Of a stretch of 64,000 nucleotides of DNA, positions 8,479-16,725 are shown in pieces. Source of the DNA: Verrucomicrobiia bacterium (GTDB lineage: Bacteria; Verrucomicrobiota; Verrucomicrobiia; JADLBR01; JAIBCM01); contig JAIBCM010000002.1 in NCBI GenBank assembly GCA_019694135.1, positions 416,261-480,260 of the forward strand, in the 5' to 3' direction. A program made the translations under genes and the position numbers. A model generated the notes under the pieces. The model made no database searches and was not told the origin of the DNA. It worked only from the letters and a program-made list of their open reading frames with translations. Position 1 is the stretch's first letter; the number at the start of each line of letters is the position of its first letter.

Positions 8479-9882
8479 ATGAAATGGACAATCATCGCAA
8501 AAGGGCAAGGTTCAAAAAAATTAGCTCGCGTTCGATTTGTTTTTTCTGAGGATAAGCTGCCTGTTCCTTCTGAGGAATTTAATGCAAAACTTTTCAGCAC
8601 TTTTTTTGAGCGTGACAAAAAACAGTTATGGGTGGGATTAGGCGAAAAGCATAAAGTGGCGGCTTGCTATTTTTCTCAAGCATCAGGTGCGACGATTCAA
8701 TTTTTTCAAAAAATAGGAATAACCGAAGCGATTTTTGATCTCACGCATTTTTCTAATTACGCCGATGATGTGGTGGAAGGAGCTGTGGTCGGCGGTTATT
8801 TTTTTGACACATTTTTGCCCGAGGCGCGCAAATTAAAAAAACGGTTTCAACAAGTAATTTTAGAAGTTCAAAAACAACATGTGAAATCGGTTCAAACGCT
8901 TGCAAAACAAGGCTTGATTCGGGGCGAGGCGACAAATTTCACTCGTTCTTTAGGCGATTTGCCGGGAAATTATGTTTATCCTGAAATTTTGGCGCAAACG
9001 GCACGAGATTTAACGAAACAATTTTCTCGATTAAAAGTTACCGTTTTGGATGAAAAACAGTTGGTGAATGATGGTTTTGGCGGATTGACTGCAGTGGGTA
9101 GTGGCAGTATGCATCCGCCGCGTTTGATTATTTTAGAATATCGCGGTGGCAAACCATCGCAACGACCGATCGCGTTGGTTGGCAAAGCGATTACTTTTGA
9201 TTCGGGAGGCATTTCAATTAAGCCTGCTGATAAAATGGATGAAATGAAGTTTGATAAGATGGGCGGTTGCACCGTGCTTGGGGTTATGCAGGCTATAGCC
9301 CGTTTGCAACTTAAAGAAAATGTGGTGGGCATCGTGGCTTCAGCGGAAAATTTATTGAGTTCGCGCTCTTATCGTCCAGGTGATGTGGTGACAACTTATG
9401 ATGGTAAAACCATCGAAGTTTTGAACACGGATGCAGAAGGTCGAGTGGTATTGGCAGATGCTCTAGCTTATGCGCGCATTCATTTTAAACCGACTGAGAT
9501 TATTGATTTGGCGACATTAACTGGTGCGATTATCATTGCGCTTGGCTCTTCTCGTGCCGGGTTATTTTCCAATTGCGAAACTTTAACGCAGCAATTAAAA
9601 ACAGCGAGTGAAGCAGTAGGTGAAAAGATTTGGGAAATGCCGCATGACGAACCGTTTCATGATCAAATCAAGAGTGATATTGCTTTAGTTAAAAATACGG
9701 GAGGTCGCGAAGGGGGATCCTGCACAGCAGCTGCTTTTTTGGAGAAATGGGTGGAGGAAACGCCTTGGGCACATATTGATATTGCTGGAACGGCGTGGCG
9801 GACGAGAGAGTTGCCTTACGCCACGAAAGGCGCTACGGGTTTTGGCGTGCGATTGTTGATTGAATATTTGAACCAAAAATAA
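8479..9882 (+). CDS. pepA: Leucyl aminopeptidase, M17 family
   Basis: This is a cytosolic two-metal aminopeptidase that removes N-terminal residues from peptides. At 467 residues it has the family's usual two-domain length. The C-terminal catalytic domain carries the metal/catalytic lysine motif VGKAITFDSGG (~234-244), FDKMGGCTVLG, the M17 signature NTDAEGRV (~315-322), and LATLTGA. Metal ligands expected from the family (Lys, Asp, Asp, Asp, Glu) can be placed in these motifs. The start ATG follows the intergenic palindrome. LemA follows 20 bp later. Confidence 0.95.
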   Translation: MKWTIIAKGQGSKKLARVRFVFSEDKLPVPSEEFNAKLFSTFFERDKKQLWVGLGEKHKVAACYFSQASGATIQFFQKIGITEAIFDLTHFSNYADDVVEGAVVGGYFFDTFLPEARKLKKRFQQVILEVQKQHVKSVQTLAKQGLIRGEATNFTRSLGDLPGNYVYPEILAQTARDLTKQFSRLKVTVLDEKQLVNDGFGGLTAVGSGSMHPPRLIILEYRGGKPSQRPIALVGKAITFDSGGISIKPADKMDEMKFDKMGGCTVLGVMQAIARLQLKENVVGIVASAENLLSSRSYRPGDVVTTYDGKTIEVLNTDAEGRVVLADALAYARIHFKPTEIIDLATLTGAIIIALGSSRAGLFSNCETLTQQLKTASEAVGEKIWEMPHDEPFHDQIKSDIALVKNTGGREGGSCTAAAFLEKWVEETPWAHIDIAGTAWRTRELPYATKGATGFGVRLLIEYLNQK

Positions 9883-9902
9883 GAAGAACCCATTTTTCGT
9901 TT

Positions 9903-10493
9903 ATGAAAATTATCAGTATTTTTTTAGCAGTTTTGGTGGGAATTTTTTTATTTGGAATTTTCTCTTATAATCGATTAATTGGCTTATCTCAAAATGTTGA
10001 TAAACAATGGGCACAAGTGCAAAGCGTTTACCAGAGAAGGTATGATTTAATTCCTAATCTGGTCAACACGGTTTCGGGTGCGGCTAATTTTGAAAAATCC
10101 ACATTTATGGAAGTCACTCAAGCTCGTGCTTCCGTTGGCCAAATTAATATTAATCCTCAATCTGCTCCTTCAACGGCACAACAATTAGCGGAATTCGAGC
10201 AGGCACAAGGCAATCTTACCAGTTCGCTTTCTCGATTATTAGCTGTGGTGGAAAATTATCCTGATTTAAAAGCCAGCGCTAATTTTCAAACTTTGCAGGC
10301 TCAATTGGAAGGCTCTGAAAATCGTATTGCTGTGGAACGCATGCGTTTTAATGATGCGGTGAAATCTTATAACACTGCAATCAAAACGATTCCAGGCGTT
10401 TTCTTGGCGGGAATGCTGCGCTATCAGGAACGTCCTTATTTTTCTTCAACTTCTGGTGCAGAGACTTCGCCTAAAGTGGAATTTAAGTTTTAA
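9903..10493 (+). CDS. lemA: LemA family protein
   Basis: This 196-residue protein has one N-terminal membrane helix (residues ~4-22), then the LemA signature VDKQWAQVQSVYQRRYDLIPNL and a three-helix extracytoplasmic domain containing SRLLAVVENYPDLKAS. LemA proteins are membrane-anchored and of uncertain function. They are very often encoded beside TPM-domain proteins, as here, where two TPM genes follow at 9 bp and then with overlap. The three genes are probably one operon and may form a cell-envelope complex. Confidence 0.95.
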   Translation: MKIISIFLAVLVGIFLFGIFSYNRLIGLSQNVDKQWAQVQSVYQRRYDLIPNLVNTVSGAANFEKSTFMEVTQARASVGQININPQSAPSTAQQLAEFEQAQGNLTSSLSRLLAVVENYPDLKASANFQTLQAQLEGSENRIAVERMRFNDAVKSYNTAIKTIPGVFLAGMLRYQERPYFSSTSGAETSPKVEFKF

Positions 10494-10502
10494 CTTTGTC
10501 TC

Positions 10503-11258
10503 ATGCGTAAATTTTTTTTGGTCGTTTTATTCTTGTTGTCCGCTTGGATGATGAGAGCTGAGGTTATTCCTCATTCGCCGCCCCATTATTTTAATGATTT
10601 TGCTTCCGTGGTTTCGGACGAAACGATTGAGCAACTTGATAAAAAGTTGGAGCAACTAGAAAAAGAGACCACGGCCCAAGTGGTAGTAGCGATTTATCCA
10701 AAAATGCAGACGGAATCTTCGATTGAAGACTACACGCTTCGAGTTGCTGAAAAATGGGGTGTGGGACAAAAAGGAAAAGATAATGGGGCGGTGCTTTTTG
10801 TTTTTATTCAAGATCGTAAAATGTTTTTACAAGTGGGTTATGGGTTAGAAGAAAAAATTCCGGATGCACTAGCCAAGCAAATTATTGAATATCAAATAAA
10901 ACCTGCTTTCAAAAATGGAGATTATGATTTGGGTCTGAAATCAGGAGTAGACGCGATTTGTGAAGCTATCAATGGCAACTATCAAATAGACTTGCGAGAA
11001 TCAACAACAAAAAATGTAGTTAATTTAGACATTAAGAAAATAATTTTAAGCCTATTTACAACTTTGGGACTATTTCTTTTATTTATAATTTTTTTAATTT
11101 GGTTAGCTAATAAAATTACTTCTACAAAATGGTATAAATCTTTGCCTCATTCTAGCAGTTCTTCTAGCAGCAGTTGGAGTTCGAGCTCTAGTTCGGGCAG
11201 TAGTTTCAGTGGTGGAGGCGGTCATTTTGGCGGAGGTGGCGCTGGAGGAAGTTGGTAA
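10503..11258 (+). CDS. TPM domain protein (YgcG-like) with Ser/Gly tail
   Basis: This 251-residue protein has a signal peptide (RKFFLVVLFLLSAWMMRA), a TPM domain (~26-150: NDFASVVSDETIEQLD, then DNGAVLFVFIQDRKMFLQVGYGLEEKIPD), a membrane helix at ~183-205, a serine-rich linker and the hallmark C-terminus GGGGHFGGGGAGGSW. TPM proteins with this layout are envelope proteins; the family includes photosystem II repair factors and phosphatase-like members. Its stop overlaps the next gene's start (TAATG), which suggests translational coupling. Confidence 0.92.
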   Translation: MRKFFLVVLFLLSAWMMRAEVIPHSPPHYFNDFASVVSDETIEQLDKKLEQLEKETTAQVVVAIYPKMQTESSIEDYTLRVAEKWGVGQKGKDNGAVLFVFIQDRKMFLQVGYGLEEKIPDALAKQIIEYQIKPAFKNGDYDLGLKSGVDAICEAINGNYQIDLRESTTKNVVNLDIKKIILSLFTTLGLFLLFIIFLIWLANKITSTKWYKSLPHSSSSSSSSWSSSSSSGSSFSGGGGHFGGGGAGGSW

Positions 11259-11686
11259 TGAAGGTAAAATATTTTTTAAGTCGATTGGAGGAGCAAGAAA
11301 TTATTCAGACGATTACGAAGGCTGAAAAGAAAACTTCTGGCGAAATTCGAGTGATGATTAGTTCCCAAAAAATAAAAGAACCAGTCGCTTTTGCTCAAAG
11401 GCAGTTTATGAAATCAAAAATGTATCGCACTAAAGAGCGTAATGCGGTTTTAATTATGATTGCGCCACACTCCCAAAATTTTGCAGTAGTAGGGGACAAA
11501 GGTATTCATGAAAAAGTGGGAGATTCTTTTTGGAGTGAAATTTCTCAAGCGATTAGCGAGCACTTTAGAAAAAACGAATTTCATCAAGGGTTAATTTCTG
11601 GAGTTAAGAGAGTAGGCGATTCGCTAGCTGAATGTTTTCCCATAAAACAAAACGATCGAAATGAGCTTTCGAATCAACCTCTTTAA
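11258..11686 (+). CDS. Second TPM domain protein, soluble
   Basis: The protein of about 142 residues lacks signal and membrane segments and shows TPM features (KKTSGEIRVMISS, ERNAVLIMIAPHSQNFAVVGDKGIHEKVG, FHQGLISGVKRVG). The ATG at 11258 overlaps the previous stop and has GGAGGAAG eight bases upstream, so it is preferred over the TTG at 11252. LemA plus one membrane and one soluble TPM protein is a recurrent bacterial operon of unknown precise function. Confidence 0.9.
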   Translation: MKVKYFLSRLEEQEIIQTITKAEKKTSGEIRVMISSQKIKEPVAFAQRQFMKSKMYRTKERNAVLIMIAPHSQNFAVVGDKGIHEKVGDSFWSEISQAISEHFRKNEFHQGLISGVKRVGDSLAECFPIKQNDRNELSNQPL

Positions 11687-11733
11687 TTCGTTTCTTTCTT
11701 GATTCTGGAGGTTAAGCACTTTACCAAGACACT

Positions 11734-12384
11734 GTGAAAGAGTTCATCGATTTTATTTTACACGCCGAAAATCACCTGCGCGAATTTACCGCCAATTACG
11801 GTGTTTGGGTGTATGCGCTTTTGTTTCTTATTATCTTTTGCGAAACCGGTTTGGTAATAACCCCCTTTTTGCCAGGCGATTCACTTTTGTTTGCCATTGG
11901 CGCTTTGGCAGCTCAGCAGATCATGGATATTAACTTGCTATGGCCTCTGTTGATTGTTGCAGGAATTTTGGGTGATTCAGTAAATTATGCGATCGGAAAA
12001 TGGATTGGACCAAAAGTTTTCCATTACGAAAACAACCGATTTTTCCGTAAAGACTACCTCATGCGCGCTCACGCCTTCTATGAAAAATATGGCGGTCGCG
12101 CCATTGTTCTCGCGCGTTTTGTCCCCATCATTCGCACCTTTGCTCCGTTTGTGGCAGGTGTGGGCACGATGACCTACAGGAAATTTTTCTTTTACAATGT
12201 TTTTGGCGCGATCCTTTGGGTAAGCCTTTTTCTTGGCGCTGGCTATTTTTTTGGAAACCTTCCTTTTGTCAAAAGCAATATGAAGATCATTATTTTGGCG
12301 ATCATCATTGTTTCTGTGCTGCCCATTATCTGGGAATGGTGGAAGGCTAGGAAACAGCGACCGGCGACATTTACACCACAATAA
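11734..12384 (+). CDS. DedA family membrane protein
   Basis: This 216-residue polytopic protein shows the DedA motifs [19 protein letters not shown] (~42-60) and the [17 protein letters not shown] segment (~126-142), with about five hydrophobic segments. DedA proteins act in lipid-carrier flipping and envelope homeostasis. The start is GTG with a GGAGG about 20 bp upstream. The C-terminus RPATFTPQ is encoded in a sequence that reads, on the other strand, like the end of the UPF0047 gene at 16235 and recurs at 15015 and 16222. The gene once probably overlapped UPF0047 tail to tail. Confidence 0.93.
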   Translation: MKEFIDFILHAENHLREFTANYGVWVYALLFLIIFCETGLVITPFLPGDSLLFAIGALAAQQIMDINLLWPLLIVAGILGDSVNYAIGKWIGPKVFHYENNRFFRKDYLMRAHAFYEKYGGRAIVLARFVPIIRTFAPFVAGVGTMTYRKFFFYNVFGAILWVSLFLGAGYFFGNLPFVKSNMKIIILAIIIVSVLPIIWEWWKARKQRPATFTPQ

Positions 12385-12389
12385 TTTTT
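12358..12389. repeat. Junction repeat copy A (dedA 3' end)
   Basis: A 32-bp sequence encodes the last codons of dedA (RPATFTPQ, stop) and in reverse reads VKIIVV followed by a stop, matching the UPF0047 C-terminus. It is the left member of three imperfect direct repeats, with 15015-15046 and 16222-16252, that share CAATAATTTT. It matches copy B at about 26 of 31 bases. Confidence 0.85.
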
Positions 12390-12542
12390 ACCAGTTCAAT
12401 TATTTAGCTACCACGAACAAACATTAAAGACAGTTTAGACTTTTTTCTAGGATTTACTTAGTTAGGTAATCTGGTATTAATGTTAAGCTGTCTCAAAAAC
12501 GGTCGAGAACCGATTTGCGACTGAAAAAAGGTTTGTGATGCC

Positions 12543-13868
12543 ATGCTGAAAGTCCTGCTTTTTTCCATCCTGTTGCTTCTGGGTCTTTTCGGATCCCAGT
12601 GGTTGCCGGGTGTTGTGGGTACCACATATGCTTTAGTGGGCGATGTAATACGCGTTTTGACGATGATCGGTCTCTCGTTCATCATGATTCGCGTCGGGTA
12701 TGAGTTCGACATCGACAAATCCAACCTCCGGCAGTATGGCTGGGACTATGTCGTTGCGCTGACGGCGGCAAGCTTTCCGTGGCTGTTCGCCACGGCTTAC
12801 TTTGTTTTCGTCCTGCTTCCGCCCGATACGTGGCAGACGATGGCAGCTTGGCAGGAGACGCTCCTGGCCGGCAGGTTCGCGGCACCGACCTCGGCGGGGG
12901 TGCTCTTCTCGATGCTTGCCGCTGCGGGTCTGGGCACGACATGGCTTTTCCACAAGGCACGCATCCTCGCGATTTTTGACGATTTGGACACAGTGTTGCT
13001 GATGATCCCGCTCAAGATGCTCATGGTCGGCCTCGCCTGGCAGCTTGGGCTGATCGTGGTGATCATGGCGGTGATGCTGGTGATTGCTTACGTGTTTCTC
13101 CACAGGGTGCGCATCCCCATGACGTGGCCGTGGGTACTTGGCTATGCCGCGGGAATCGCTGTCGTAAGCGAGTTAATCTACAAGAGCTCCAAATTGATCG
13201 ACGAGTCGGTCCCAATACACATCGAAGTCCTACTCCCAGCCTTTGTGCTCGGTTGCATTATGGCATATCCGAATCGCAGTCGCAACGCAATCGATGGCGA
13301 GGCATATTCGCACGCGGAGATCGAGACACCTATAGAGAAGCGCGTGGCGACTGTCATTGCCGCCGTTTTCATGGTTCTTGTGGGGCTCTCCATGCCAAAG
13401 ATTCTCGACACGGATCTCGCGGCGCAGGGTGGAACGATGGTGGTAGCGGTTGAGTCCACACTCCATGCTGGTGGAGCTCCTACCGCTGGAAACATGGCCT
13501 CCGAGGTCGGGAAGGCTCGTGACATCGGACGTGTGACTGCCGCGCAGCCGGCGATGACTTGGCAAGCGTTAATCACGCACGTACTGATCATCACCTTCCT
13601 CATCAATCTCGGAAAGATGTTTCCGGCCTTCTGCTATAGAAAAGAGGTACACTGGCGCGAGCGATTGGCGGTTGCCATCGGTATGTGGCCCCGCGGCGAA
13701 GTGGGCGCGGGGGTTCTGGTGATCTCGTTAAGCTACGGAATCGGCGGACCCATTGTGACGGTCGCAATGCTAAGCCTGGCGTTAAACCTACTGTTGACCG
13801 GAGTATTCATCTATGTCGTGAAACGGCTCACGCGGCCACTTCCTACCTATGCAGAGCTTACCGCCTGA
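12543..13868 (+). CDS. Kef-type cation:proton antiporter (CPA2)
   Basis: This 441-residue protein has about 12 hydrophobic segments. It shows the antiporter-type acidic pair IFDDLDTVLLMIPLK (~142-156), MIRVGYEFDID near the N-terminus, and WPRGEVGAGVLVISL (~382-396), which is typical of CPA2/Kef-like monovalent cation:H+ exchangers. No RCK/TrkA domain is present. Base composition and codon use (CTC, GGC, ATC, GCG) are visibly GC-richer than the flanking genes, pointing to horizontal acquisition. It heads a two-transporter block; the next gene encodes a Ca2+ antiporter. Confidence 0.85.
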   Translation: MLKVLLFSILLLLGLFGSQWLPGVVGTTYALVGDVIRVLTMIGLSFIMIRVGYEFDIDKSNLRQYGWDYVVALTAASFPWLFATAYFVFVLLPPDTWQTMAAWQETLLAGRFAAPTSAGVLFSMLAAAGLGTTWLFHKARILAIFDDLDTVLLMIPLKMLMVGLAWQLGLIVVIMAVMLVIAYVFLHRVRIPMTWPWVLGYAAGIAVVSELIYKSSKLIDESVPIHIEVLLPAFVLGCIMAYPNRSRNAIDGEAYSHAEIETPIEKRVATVIAAVFMVLVGLSMPKILDTDLAAQGGTMVVAVESTLHAGGAPTAGNMASEVGKARDIGRVTAAQPAMTWQALITHVLIITFLINLGKMFPAFCYRKEVHWRERLAVAIGMWPRGEVGAGVLVISLSYGIGGPIVTVAMLSLALNLLLTGVFIYVVKRLTRPLPTYAELTA

Positions 13869-13876
13869 GCGCTCGG

Positions 13877-13945
13877 CTAACAATGGCATCCAGCGGACGG
13901 CGCTGCGCGTTTTCCTTGAGGCTTTACGTTCGTTTGATCGGTTGT
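13877..13945 (+). repeat. attC-like palindromic element 1
   Basis: Directly behind the antiporter stop lies CTAACAATGGCATCCAGCGG and the rest of a GC-rich palindromic core, ending about 13910 and followed by an ACGTTCGTT near 13934. A 25-bp part (13886-13910) recurs with three changes at 14912-14936 behind the next gene. A GC-rich, CTAACA-initiated element placed straight after each gene of a foreign block resembles integron attC sites, although the right-hand half here is not a clean complement. Confidence 0.4.
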
Positions 13946-13949
13946 TCAC

Positions 13950-14897
13950 ATGATCGAGAGTCTCACCCTTATTGGCTTGGCACTTCTTCTTCTCTTCATG
14001 GGAGCCGAGGCGCTCGTACGGGGCAGTGCATCGCTGGCGCTTCGAGCCGGCCTCAGCCCACTGATGGTGGGCCTGACGATCGTTTCGTTCGGAACCAGTT
14101 CTCCAGAGTTGTTTGCAAGCGTCAAAGCGGCCTTGTCCCAGCAGGGTGATATTGCGGTTGGTAACGTCGTTGGCTCGAACTCCTTCAACATTGGCGTCAT
14201 TCTCGGTCTTGCAGCCTTGGTGTGCCCGACACCAGTTCATAGCCAGGTCATCAAGATCGACGCACCAATTGGCTTGGCGGTGGCCTTCCTACTGCCTTTC
14301 TTGCTTCTGAATCACACCGTTGGACGTTTCGAAGGATTGCTGCTCGTCGGGGGAATGATCGCCTATACATCGATGAACATCGTGCTCGCGCGCAGGCAGG
14401 CTAAAGCAGGTACCGAGGATGCCACTGGCGCACCTGTGCCGGGCGTTTCTCGGCATTGGGGTATGGACATCGCCTTTATCGTGGTAGGGCTGGGATTGCT
14501 CTTGTTCGGATCGAGCCTGCTCGTCGATCACTCCGTTACCCTAGCCAAGGCGTTTGGTGTTAGCGAAGCCGTGATCGCTCTAACGATTGTGGCTACGGGA
14601 ACCGGCATGCCGGAGCTTGCAACGTCCATCGTCGCAGCTTTTCGCAAGCAACCCGACATAGCCGTCGGGAATATCGTTGGGTCCAATATTTTCAATATCC
14701 TCGGGATCTTGGGAGTCGCCTCCATCGTGTCCCCGTTGCGCGCGCCAGGGGTGTCGACCTTGGATTATGTTGTGATGATTGGCTTCACGTTGCTCTTAAT
14801 CCCTTTGCTTTACACGGGACGCGTGCTCCATCGTGTTGAAGGTGGTGCCCTTCTCGCACTGTATGGTGTTTACATCTTTATTCTCTGGCCGAAATGA
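13950..14897 (+). CDS. Ca2+/Na+ antiporter, CaCA family (YrbG-like)
   Basis: This 315-residue protein of about 10 membrane helices has the two inverted alpha-repeats diagnostic of the family: GTSSPELFASV with GNVVGSNSFNIGV (~50-90) and GTGMPELATSI with GNIVGSNIFNILG (~213-250). The conserved glutamates of the two PEL motifs are the expected ion ligands. It exchanges Ca2+ for Na+ or H+ across the inner membrane. It is GC-rich like the preceding antiporter and is followed by a second attC-like element, so the two genes probably arrived together. Confidence 0.92.
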   Translation: MIESLTLIGLALLLLFMGAEALVRGSASLALRAGLSPLMVGLTIVSFGTSSPELFASVKAALSQQGDIAVGNVVGSNSFNIGVILGLAALVCPTPVHSQVIKIDAPIGLAVAFLLPFLLLNHTVGRFEGLLLVGGMIAYTSMNIVLARRQAKAGTEDATGAPVPGVSRHWGMDIAFIVVGLGLLLFGSSLLVDHSVTLAKAFGVSEAVIALTIVATGTGMPELATSIVAAFRKQPDIAVGNIVGSNIFNILGILGVASIVSPLRAPGVSTLDYVVMIGFTLLLIPLLYTGRVLHRVEGGALLALYGVYIFILWPK

Positions 14898-14902
14898 CTG
14901 GC

Positions 14903-14955
14903 CTATCATCAGCATGCAGCGGACAGCGCTACGCGTCGCCGCCGATGTCGAGACC
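14903..14955 (+). repeat. attC-like palindromic element 2
   Basis: This GC-rich element forms an imperfect stem: GCGGACAGCG on the left pairs with CGCGTCGCCGC on the right around a CTA loop, with outer AGCATG/GATGTC pairing. It shares 22 of 25 bases with element 1. The extrahelical-base hairpin behind a gene in a foreign block is attC-like. No integrase gene is in the window. Confidence 0.45.
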
Positions 14956-15014
14956 GTCAAGGCATCGCTTGCAACTCTTGATAACGAAAACCCATGATTC
15001 AGTTTTCTTCCAAG

Positions 15015-15046
15015 TCACCAGCAACTTTTACACCGCAATAATTTTT
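15015..15046. repeat. Junction repeat copy B
   Basis: This sequence reads SPATFTPQ then stop forwards and IEKIIAV then stop in reverse, reproducing the overlapping ends of dedA and UPF0047 with no adjacent gene body for either. It separates the GC-rich transporter block on its left from the AT-rich block of small membrane proteins on its right. Confidence 0.85.
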
Positions 15047-15048
15047 CT

Positions 15049-15417
15049 ATGAACACGCCATTGTTCATTGTTGGCGTTAGCAATGTTTTTGTAGCACTTT
15101 TGTGTGTTGCCACTTCGATTCCATTGTTGAAGTGTCGAATGAGAAGAAATCGTTGGTATGGCATTCGGATTCGTAAAGCCTTTGTATCAGAGGAAAACTG
15201 GAAAATGGTTAATGAATATGGAGCCAGAGCTCTAATCTGGTGGAGTATACCTGTTTTGCTGGTGGGCTTGTTTTTGTCACTAGCCGCTTTCTTCATTAAT
15301 TTTAGTCAGACTCCAAATATTATCTGGTTTTTGACTCCAACGTTGTTGAGTGTAGCTTTTATTTTAGGAGCGATTGTGCAAACTTTAATCTGGAGCAGGC
15401 ATTTGCCTGATAAATAA
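15049..15417 (+). CDS. SdpI/YhfL family membrane protein
   Basis: This 122-residue protein has three membrane helices and the SdpI-family signature RRNRWYGIRIRKAFVSEENW (~32-51). In Bacillus, SdpI protects against the SdpC toxin and signals to SdpR; most homologues are uncharacterised. It lies 3 bp before the next small membrane gene and directly behind junction repeat B, so it is the first gene of the second inserted block. Composition is AT-rich like the chromosome. Confidence 0.75.
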   Translation: MNTPLFIVGVSNVFVALLCVATSIPLLKCRMRRNRWYGIRIRKAFVSEENWKMVNEYGARALIWWSIPVLLVGLFLSLAAFFINFSQTPNIIWFLTPTLLSVAFILGAIVQTLIWSRHLPDK

Positions 15418-15420
15418 AAT

Positions 15421-15621
15421 ATGATACTGGCTGAAATTGTTACTAGCACCACTCAAGTTTATAAAACTGGAATCGGTTTTGGTTCTGTTTTAGCGATTGT
15501 CTGTTCATGGCAACGCAATCGCTCTATTCTATGGGCGATTCTTGCGGGAATATTTTCGTGGTTTTATGTGATTTACTTTGCATTGACACGAAGGCCAGAT
15601 GAATTGAAGTCAGAAAAATGA
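15421..15621 (+). CDS. 66-residue membrane protein, unknown
   Basis: A short protein with two hydrophobic segments (~16-28 and 34-52) separated by SWQRNRS and ending in a charged RRPDELKSEK tail. It resembles small inner-membrane proteins with no assigned role. It overlaps the next gene by 4 bp (ATGA), which supports a real, translationally coupled gene. Confidence 0.6.
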   Translation: MILAEIVTSTTQVYKTGIGFGSVLAIVCSWQRNRSILWAILAGIFSWFYVIYFALTRRPDELKSEK

Positions 15622-16211
15622 AGCGAGCTTACCAAATTGCTCTAGTCTGTGGGATTTTACCATTATTTATTGGCATTTTGATTTTTTTATTATGGCTTGT
15701 AACACGACAGAATTGGCTAATGGCAGTAGGCGTATTTACGATATGGCTTGGAGTTATAATGGTTTTGATAGGAGCGGTTGCATTAATTCGTTTTTGTTGG
15801 TTGGGTTTTCGGACATCGGAATTATCTAGGCGGCGTCTTTGGCTTTTAACTTTTGGTTGTGCGGCCTTGCTTTTTTCTAATTTTATAGTGGCTGGTGGCA
15901 TCATGACGGCAGTTGTTGCTATTGAGACTCGTTATACGGTTACAATTCATAACGCATCTTTGCAATCGTTGAAAGATGTTCGTATTACGGGTGGAGGTTG
16001 TAATATAGATTTTGGCACCATTAAACCTGACTCTGTGGTTGAACGTTCCTTCCGAGTGAAACACGACGGTGAATTGAAATTTCATGCTGTTAATCACACT
16101 ACGAACTATAACCAGATCATAAGTGATTACATCAGTAATGGCCTAGGTGGTAATTTAAAAGTTACGGTTAATCCTAATAACACTATTTTTGTGGCTCAGC
16201 GGAAAAATTAA
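15618..16211 (+). CDS. Membrane protein with extracytoplasmic C-terminal domain, unknown
   Basis: A 197-residue protein with three hydrophobic segments in the first ~100 residues, followed by ~95 residues predicted beta-rich and containing one cysteine (GGGCNIDFG). It overlaps the preceding ORF by 4 bp. I do not recognise the family. It is the last gene of the three-gene membrane block lying between junction repeats B and C. Confidence 0.65.
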   Translation: MKRAYQIALVCGILPLFIGILIFLLWLVTRQNWLMAVGVFTIWLGVIMVLIGAVALIRFCWLGFRTSELSRRRLWLLTFGCAALLFSNFIVAGGIMTAVVAIETRYTVTIHNASLQSLKDVRITGGGCNIDFGTIKPDSVVERSFRVKHDGELKFHAVNHTTNYNQIISDYISNGLGGNLKVTVNPNNTIFVAQRKN

Positions 16212-16221
16212 TATGTCCTAT

Positions 16222-16252
16222 TCACCCACAACCTTCACTCCCCAATAATTTT
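16222..16252. repeat. Junction repeat copy C (UPF0047 3' end)
   Basis: The right-hand member of the three repeats. It contains the true 3' end of the UPF0047 gene (reverse: LVKIIGE, stop) and forwards encodes SPTTFTPQ then stop, a copy of the dedA tail preceded by an in-frame ATG at 16213. It matches copy B at about 24 of 30 bases. Confidence 0.85.
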
Positions 16253-16654
16253 CACTAAAACACGTTTGCGGCGGCGCCCATCGAATTCTCCATAAAAAAT
16301 CTGTTCCCACGGTCCAAAATCCAATTTGCCTTGGGTAATGGCGACTACTACTTCGCGGCCCATGATTTGTCGTTTCAAATGAGCGTCGGCATTATCTTCA
16401 CCGGTTTGATTGTGTAAATACTGAGTCGTTGGTGCATGTGGCGCGAGTTTTTCCAACCATTTTTCATAATCTTCATGCAACCCGCTTTCATCATCATTAA
16501 TAAAAACTGAAGCCGTAATATGCATCGCATTCACCAAAACCAAACCCTCTTTCACCCTACTCTCGCGCAAACAAGCTTCCACTTGCGATGTGATATTAAT
16601 CAACGCTCGTCTCGTTGGCGCTTCAAACCAAAGTTCTTTGCGATAGGATTTCAA
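16235..16654 (-). CDS. UPF0047 / YjbQ family protein
   Basis: This 139-residue protein has all family landmarks: the [18 protein letters not shown] segment (~37-54), [40 protein letters not shown]. Members were linked to weak thiamine-phosphate-synthase activity; the physiological role is unsettled. Conserved His and Asp residues are retained. It is convergent with the inserted genes and originally probably with dedA. Confidence 0.93.
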   Translation of the reverse strand: MKSYRKELWFEAPTRRALINITSQVEACLRESRVKEGLVLVNAMHITASVFINDDESGLHEDYEKWLEKLAPHAPTTQYLHNQTGEDNADAHLKRQIMGREVVVAITQGKLDFGPWEQIFYGEFDGRRRKRVLVKIIGE

Positions 16655-16725
16655 ACGATGAAAGAATAATTCAAAGAAAAATTGATTTCAAAAAGAAAAC
16701 ATTAAAAGCTAAAATAAATGGGATC

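Noticed and set aside
12633..14531. Many long frames on both strands in the antiporter block
   Set aside because: High GC lowers stop-codon frequency; only the antiporter frames show family motifs and membrane helices.
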